From Nocardioides sp. (GTDB lineage: Bacteria > Actinomycetota > Actinomycetes > Propionibacteriales > Nocardioidaceae), in assembly GCF_030150155.1 (NCBI RefSeq), contig NZ_JASLGR010000061.1:62001-126000 (forward strand): a stretch of DNA of 64,000 bases. The letters are read 5' to 3'. A model generated the notes under the pieces. That model had not been told where the DNA came from, ran no database searches, and was given only the letters and a program-made list of their open reading frames with translations. The stretch's first letter is position 1. Each line of letters starts with the position of its first letter. A program made the position numbers and the translations under genes. This document shows positions 59,031 through 64,000 of the stretch, piece by piece.

Positions 59031-59282
59031 ATGGCCATTACCGCAACAGAGGCGCGACGCAGCCTCTTCCCCCTCGTACAGCAGGTCAACGACGACCGCA
59101 CCGCTATCGAGATCACCTCGAAGAACGGCAACGCCGTCTTGATGTCAGCCGACGAGTACTCCGCATGGCAGGAGACGGCCTACCTCTTCCGCTCGCCAGC
59201 CAACGCGCGCCGCTTGCTGGAGGCCATCGAGGATGCCGAGCGAGGCGATGTCGTCACCCACCCGCTCGCAGACGTTGACTAG
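59031..59282 (+). CDS. yefM: YefM/Phd-family antitoxin
   Basis: 83 aa, ATG with GAGGAG upstream. Begins ITATEARRSLFPLVQQVNDD, the DNA-binding, dimerising part of the Phd/YefM fold, followed by VLMSADEYSAWQETAYL; the C-terminal tail (LEAIEDAERGD) binds the toxin. Adjacent to a YoeB gene by 8 bp. Antitoxin and repressor of the pair. Confidence 0.88.
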   Translation: MAITATEARRSLFPLVQQVNDDRTAIEITSKNGNAVLMSADEYSAWQETAYLFRSPANARRLLEAIEDAERGDVVTHPLADVD

Positions 59283-59290
59283 CCACGAAC

Positions 59291-59551
59291 GTGGCACGGA
59301 TTCTTGCGTGGACGCCGGGCGGCTGGGACGACTACGTTCATTCGCAACAGGCGGACCGAACGCTGGGCAAACGGATCAACCGACTTCTCACCGACGTTCT
59401 TCGCGACCCGTTCGAAGGCATCGGGAAGCCTGAGCCACTGAAGTACGGCGCGCCGAACGCCTGGTCACGACGCATCACCGAGGAGCACCGACTGGTGTAC
59501 CTCGTCCACGACGACCAGATCGTCGTCCTCCAGGCGCGCTACCACTACTGA
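59291..59551 (+). CDS. yoeB: YoeB-family mRNA interferase toxin
   Basis: 86 aa from GTG 59291. The whole chain matches E. coli YoeB (84 aa), with the catalytic residues in place: Glu48 (KPEPLK), Arg67 (EEHRLVY) and the C-terminal His85-Tyr86 (RYHY). Cuts mRNA in the ribosomal A site. All key residues are intact, so this module, unlike the PIN pair beside it, should be active. Confidence 0.9.
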   Translation: MARILAWTPGGWDDYVHSQQADRTLGKRINRLLTDVLRDPFEGIGKPEPLKYGAPNAWSRRITEEHRLVYLVHDDQIVVLQARYHY

Positions 59552-59557
59552 CAGCTA

Positions 59558-59590
59558 CCAGCGGGCCAAGGCCTCACCTCAGCCCGCTGG
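59558..59590. terminator. Hairpin between toxin gene and pcaJ
   Basis: CCAGCGGGC (59558-59566) pairs perfectly with GCCCGCTGG (59582-59590), 15-nt loop, between the convergent toxin and pcaJ genes. Confidence 0.55.
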
Positions 59591-59608
59591 AGTGTCCCAG
59601 GCTTCCGA

Positions 59609-60259
59609 TCAGAGCAGCGTGATCGGCAGCCGCTCAGCCAGCTCCGCCACCGAGATGCCGTACGTCTCCCGCACGCGCGCGCCCGCGGGAGACAGATCGA
59701 AGACGCCGTAGTCGGTGTAGATCCGGCTGACGCAGCCCACGCCGGTCAGCGGCATCGTGCACGCCTCGACCAGCTTGGCGTCGCCGTTCTTGGTGAACAG
59801 CGTCATCATCACGTAGACGTCCTTCGCCCCGATGGCCAGATCCATCGCCCCACCGACGGCGGGGATGTCGCCGGGCTTGCCGGTCGACCAATTGGCCAGG
59901 TCGCCGGTGGCCGAGACCTGGAAGGCGCCCAGCACGCAGACGTCGAGGTGACCGCCGCGCATCATCGCGAACGAGTCGGCGTGGTGGAAGTACGAGCAAC
60001 CCGGCGTCTCGATGACGGGGACCTTGCCGGCGTTGGTGAGGTCGGCGTCGACCTCGTCGCCCTCGGCCTTGCGGCCCATCCCAAGCATGCCGTTCTCGGT
60101 GTGCAGGACCACCCCCAGCTCGGCGGGGAGATGGTCGGCGATCTTGGTCGGCTGGCCGATGCCGAGGTTCACGAACGACCCCTCGGGGATGTCGCGGGCG
60201 ATCACCTCGGCGAGCTCGTCCATCGAGAGCGGACCGCGGTCCAGGTGTTCAACGGTCAT
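59609..60259 (-). CDS. pcaJ: 3-oxoadipate CoA-transferase subunit B
   Basis: 216 aa. NLGIGQPTKIADHLP, then the catalytic Glu in LHTENGMLGMG, PGCSYFHHADSFAMMRGGHLD and VSATGDLANWSTG. Second subunit of the enzyme that moves CoA from succinyl-CoA to 3-oxoadipate. Succinyl-CoA:acetoacetate transferases look similar, but the thiolase in the same operon is of the PcaF type. ATG overlaps the pcaI stop. Confidence 0.85.
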   Translation of the reverse strand: MTVEHLDRGPLSMDELAEVIARDIPEGSFVNLGIGQPTKIADHLPAELGVVLHTENGMLGMGRKAEGDEVDADLTNAGKVPVIETPGCSYFHHADSFAMMRGGHLDVCVLGAFQVSATGDLANWSTGKPGDIPAVGGAMDLAIGAKDVYVMMTLFTKNGDAKLVEACTMPLTGVGCVSRIYTDYGVFDLSPAGARVRETYGISVAELAERLPITLL

Positions 60260-60953
60260 CAGCGGGCTCCCTGCACGGTGTAGTGGCGGGCCTCCACGGC
60301 GACCACGCGGTCGACGTAGATGCTCGGGGTGACGATCGCCTCGGGGTCGAGCGTGCCGGTCTCGACGATCTCGTTGACCTGGACGAGGGTGGTCGCAGCC
60401 GCAGTGGCCATCACGGGGCCGAAGTTCCGCGCGGTCTTGCGGTAGACCAGGTTGCCCATCCGGTCGGACTGGTGGGCGCTGATCAGGGCGTAGTCGCCCT
60501 TGATCGGGTACTCCAGGATGTAGTCGCGGCCCTCGATCGTGCGGGTCTCGCGGCCCTCGGCCAGCGGGGTGCCGACGCCGGTCGGGCAGAAGAACGCCCC
60601 GATTCCGGCACCCGCGGCACGCATCCGCTCCGCGAGGTTGCCCTGCGGCACGACCTCGAGCTCGATCTTGCCCGCGCGGTAGAGCTCGTCGAAGACGTAG
60701 GAGTCGACCTGGCGCGGGAACGAGCACAGGATCTTGCGCACCCGACCGGCCTTGAGCAGCGCGGCGAGACCGACCTCGGCATTGCCGGCGTTGTTGGCGA
60801 CGATGGTCAGGTCCTTGGCGCCCTGGCGGATCAGGGCGTCGATCAGGTCGAACGGCATGCCCGCGAGACCGAAGCCGCCGACCAGGACGGTGGCACCGTC
60901 CTCGATGCCGGCGACGGCCTCATCGGTGGTGTCCAGGATGGAGGTCTTGGCCA

Positions 60954-60954
<1 letters not shown>
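60259..60954 (-). CDS. pcaI: 3-oxoadipate CoA-transferase subunit A
   Basis: 231 aa. VLVGGFGLAGMPFDLIDAL is the CoA-binding glycine loop; then VANNAGNAEVGLAALL, SFPRQ and FFCPTGVGTPLAEGRE. Pairs with PcaJ. The operon order pcaF-pcaI-pcaJ and 1-bp overlaps suggest equal expression. No upper-pathway genes (catA, pcaGH, catB) lie in the window. Confidence 0.86.
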
Positions 60955-62159
<1,205 letters not shown>

Positions 62160-62244
62160 GCCTGCCACGGTAGTCACCGCCGTCCATATGCTGAAGTATC
62201 AATATCCTTCCCGATTGAGATGCCTGACGTCCTAGACTGGGCGG
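62160..62244. promoter_or_regulatory. Divergent pcaF-lysR promoter region
   Basis: 85 bp. ATATGCTGAAGTATCAATAT at 62185-62204 contains ATAT/GTAT half-sites and T-N11-A spacing of the LysR class. TACCGT (minus strand) precedes pcaF, and TAGACT (62233-62238) precedes the lysR start by 6 nt, so both genes look leaderless. Confidence 0.5.
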
Positions 62245-63135
62245 ATGGACCTGAGGCACCTGCGCTACTTCGTCGCCGTCGCCGAGGAGTGCCACTTCGG
62301 CCGCGCCGCCGAGCGGCTGCACATGGCTCAGCCGCCGCTCTCCCAGGCGATCCGACAGCTCGAGGCCGAGGTCGGCGCCACGCTGCTGCACCGCACCACC
62401 CGACGGGTGGCGCTCACCGATGCCGGTGCCGACTACCTGGAGCAGGCCCGCGCGATCCTGGCCTCGGTCGACGAGGCGGCCCGCCGGGCGCGCCTGGTGG
62501 CGTCGGGAGCGACAGGTCATCTGGCGTTGGGGTGCGTCGGTTCAGCGACGTACTCGGTGCTGCCGCAGCTCTCCCGGCACCTGTCCGCCGAGCTGCCCGG
62601 GGTGGAGTTCTCGTTCCGCGGGGAGATGCTGGTCCCCGACCAGATCGCGGCGCTGCGCTCGGGCGAGATCGACGTCGCCCTGCTGCGCCCGCCCGTCGGC
62701 GACGCCTCCCTCGCGGCGGCGACGCTGCGCCGCGACCGGCTGGTGGTGGCGCTACCGGCGGACCATCCGCTGGCCGAGCGCGAGCGACTCGCCCCGACCG
62801 ACCTGGCCGGCGTGGACCTGATCATCCACTCCGCCGAGCGGCGTTCGGTGATGTACGACGTCGTGCTGCGGCTCGCCCACGAGGCGGGCGTCGACCCACG
62901 CGTGCGTCACGAGGTCGGCGAGACGTCGACGCTGATCACCCTGGTCGCCGGCGGGCTCGGTGCGGCGATCGTGCCCGAGCCGGTGACGGCCCTGGCCCTG
63001 GAGGGGGTGACGTACCGCCCTCTCGCCGAGCCGGCGGCCACGATCGACCTGGCGGTGGCCTACCGCGCCGACCGCGACGAGGCCCATCTGGGCCGAACTG
63101 TAGGCATCATCCAAGAACTGATCACCGATCATTGA
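62245..63135 (+). CDS. LysR-family regulator of the pca genes (CatR/BenM-like)
   Basis: 296 aa. The helix-turn-helix region RYFVAVAEECHFGRAAERLHMAQPPLSQAIRQLE is the CatR/BenM-like form (FGRAAERLHMAQPPLSQ), then the LysR linker and effector domain with VALLRPPVGDAS and VAGGLGAAIVPE. Divergent from pcaF across 85 bp. Probably activates the pca operon in response to a pathway acid such as cis,cis-muconate or 3-oxoadipate; which one is not visible. Confidence 0.83.
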   Translation: MDLRHLRYFVAVAEECHFGRAAERLHMAQPPLSQAIRQLEAEVGATLLHRTTRRVALTDAGADYLEQARAILASVDEAARRARLVASGATGHLALGCVGSATYSVLPQLSRHLSAELPGVEFSFRGEMLVPDQIAALRSGEIDVALLRPPVGDASLAAATLRRDRLVVALPADHPLAERERLAPTDLAGVDLIIHSAERRSVMYDVVLRLAHEAGVDPRVRHEVGETSTLITLVAGGLGAAIVPEPVTALALEGVTYRPLAEPAATIDLAVAYRADRDEAHLGRTVGIIQELITDH

Positions 63136-63184
63136 CGAGGTTCCACTTGCCGGAACGCGGCGCTTGACGGGGGTCGCCGCCGGT

Positions 63185-63230
63185 TTGACAAGTCCGCTCT
63201 AGCACGGTGTTAACGTTAAAAGAGGACTTG
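63185..63230 (+). promoter_or_regulatory. Promoter with palindrome upstream of the lyase gene
   Basis: TTGACA (63185-63190) is a consensus -35 box. TTAACGTTAA (63210-63219) is a perfect palindrome in the -10 area, framed by CAAGTCC (63189-63195) and GGACTTG (63224-63230). A repressor dyad over the promoter is likely; the regulator is not identified. Confidence 0.6.
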
Positions 63231-63246
63231 AAAGAAGAGGGCACGG

Positions 63247-64000
63247 ATGACCATCACGACCAACGAACTCACCGAGAAGCGCGCACACCGCGAGTCGGTT
63301 CGAGTCGACGACGCCAACGCCCGTTCGTGGCAGCTGGTGAACGCTCTGTGGGTGGACCAGTTCGACGACGCCCACCTCGGTCGCGCCGACCAGATCATCC
63401 TCGACATGGAGGACGCGGTCGATGGTTCGCTGAAGGCGACCGCCCGCGAGAACGTCGTGAACTGGCTGCGCGGCGGCGGCCGGGCATGGGTGCGGATCAA
63501 CGACTGGACCACGCCCGACTGGAGCGAGGACCTCGCCGCCCTGGCCGGCACCCCCGGCCTGGCCGGCGTCATGCTGGCCAAGGTCGAGGCGGCCGAGCAG
63601 GTCACCGACACCTTCCAGCGCCTCGGCGGCAACACCCCGGTGGTCGCCCTGATCGAGTCGGCGCTCGGGATCGAGGATGCGGTCTCGATCGCCCGCGCCC
63701 GCGGCACCTTCCGGCTCGCGTTCGGCTCCGGCGACTACCGCAAGGACACCGGCGCCGAGAACGACCCGCTGGCGATGGCCTACCCGCGCACCCGGCTCGT
63801 GCTGGCCTCGCGGATCGGCAACCTGCCCGGCCCGATCGACGGCCCGACGGTGACCAAGCAGCACGCCGTGCTCCGTGACGGCTGTGCCGACGCGGTCGCG
63901 ATGGGCATGACCGGCAAGCTCTGCCTCGACCTCGACGCCCCCGCGGTGATCAACGAGTCGATCGCCCCCACCCCGGCCGACGTCGCCTGGGCCCTGGACT
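63247..64000 (+). CDS. CitE/HpcH-like CoA-ester lyase, 3' end outside window
   Basis: 251 residues visible, ATG with AGAGG 6 nt upstream. HpcH/HpaI-CitE barrel: QIILDMEDAVDG (metal-binding Glu/Asp), WVRINDWTTPDW, VMLAKVEAAEQV, VVALIESALGI and LAFGSGDYRKDTG. Members cleave citramalyl-, malyl- or citryl-CoA-type esters. It lies after the pca genes but has its own regulated promoter, so it may serve a different route. The start has an extension of about 25 residues before the first barrel strand. Confidence 0.82.
   Translation, partial: MTITTNELTEKRAHRESVRVDDANARSWQLVNALWVDQFDDAHLGRADQIILDMEDAVDGSLKATARENVVNWLRGGGRAWVRINDWTTPDWSEDLAALAGTPGLAGVMLAKVEAAEQVTDTFQRLGGNTPVVALIESALGIEDAVSIARARGTFRLAFGSGDYRKDTGAENDPLAMAYPRTRLVLASRIGNLPGPIDGPTVTKQHAVLRDGCADAVAMGMTGKLCLDLDAPAVINESIAPTPADVAWALD

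Overview
The window is about 70% GC. It has short or absent intergenic gaps, many 1-8 nt start/stop overlaps (ATGA, GTGA, TGATG), GTG starts, and several leaderless starts placed 6-8 nt after a TANNNT -10 box. It also carries the KstR2/FadD3/FadE30-33/FadA6 set of steroid-degrading actinobacteria. This suggests a soil actinomycete with broad catabolic ability, probably Nocardioidaceae-like (Nocardioides/Pimelobacter); the genus is inferred, not proved.

Layout. (1) 1-9778, minus strand: one operon of ring and amide hydrolases and oxygenases (nitrilase, amidohydrolase, GntR regulator, dihydroxyphthalate-decarboxylase-like protein, HpaB-type monooxygenase, two amidases, polysaccharide-deacetylase-fold hydrolase, FAD monooxygenase). 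It diverges from an AbrB-family membrane protein. The set looks like a pathway for an N-heterocycle, imide or amide; the substrate is unknown. (2) 11.0-12.7 kb: a broken secreted-protein gene, three 23-bp direct repeats and a DUF4143-type ATPase. (3) 12.8-23.6 kb: a KstR2 locus for the last steroid rings (HIP pathway), with fadA6, ipdF and fadE30 on one side, a crotonase-fold gene and three fadE genes on the other, then kstR2 and fadD3. Two perfect KstR2 operators lie in the divergent promoters. (4) 23.8-25.1 kb: three small membrane or secreted proteins of lower GC. (5) 25.2-30.2 kb: thiolase, three SDRs, hotdog thioesterase and an unknown protein, with two arrays of a 22-bp repeat. (6) 30.3-35.4 kb: pntAB transhydrogenase, a MarR regulator and a Bcr/CflA exporter.

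(7) 35.4-58.4 kb is the most interesting part. It is a catabolic regulon tied together by repeated copies of the dyad CTGTAGTGATCACTACAG in front of a flavin reductase fused to an IclR-like domain, a TetR pair/ABC importer promoter, a meta-cleavage operon (two HsaA-like monooxygenases, extradiol dioxygenase, two C-C hydrolases, FAH hydrolase), and a seven-gene operon (PEP-mutase-like lyase, three fumarate-reductase-type flavoproteins, SDR, isochorismatase-fold protein, Asp/Glu-racemase-fold protein). The isochorismatase-fold and racemase-fold proteins both lack their usual catalytic cysteines. The set looks like import, dehydrogenation or aromatisation, hydroxylation and ring cleavage of an unidentified cyclic compound.

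(8) 58.4-59.6 kb: two toxin-antitoxin modules, a FitAB-like pair whose PIN toxin is shortened and an intact YefM-YoeB pair. (9) 59.6-64.0 kb: pcaIJF for the end of the 3-oxoadipate pathway, a divergent LysR regulator, and the start of a CitE-like CoA-ester lyase that runs out of the window. The products of (3), (5) and (7) would all feed into acetyl-CoA, succinyl-CoA or propionyl-CoA routes. No rRNA, tRNA, CRISPR array or insertion sequence was recognised.
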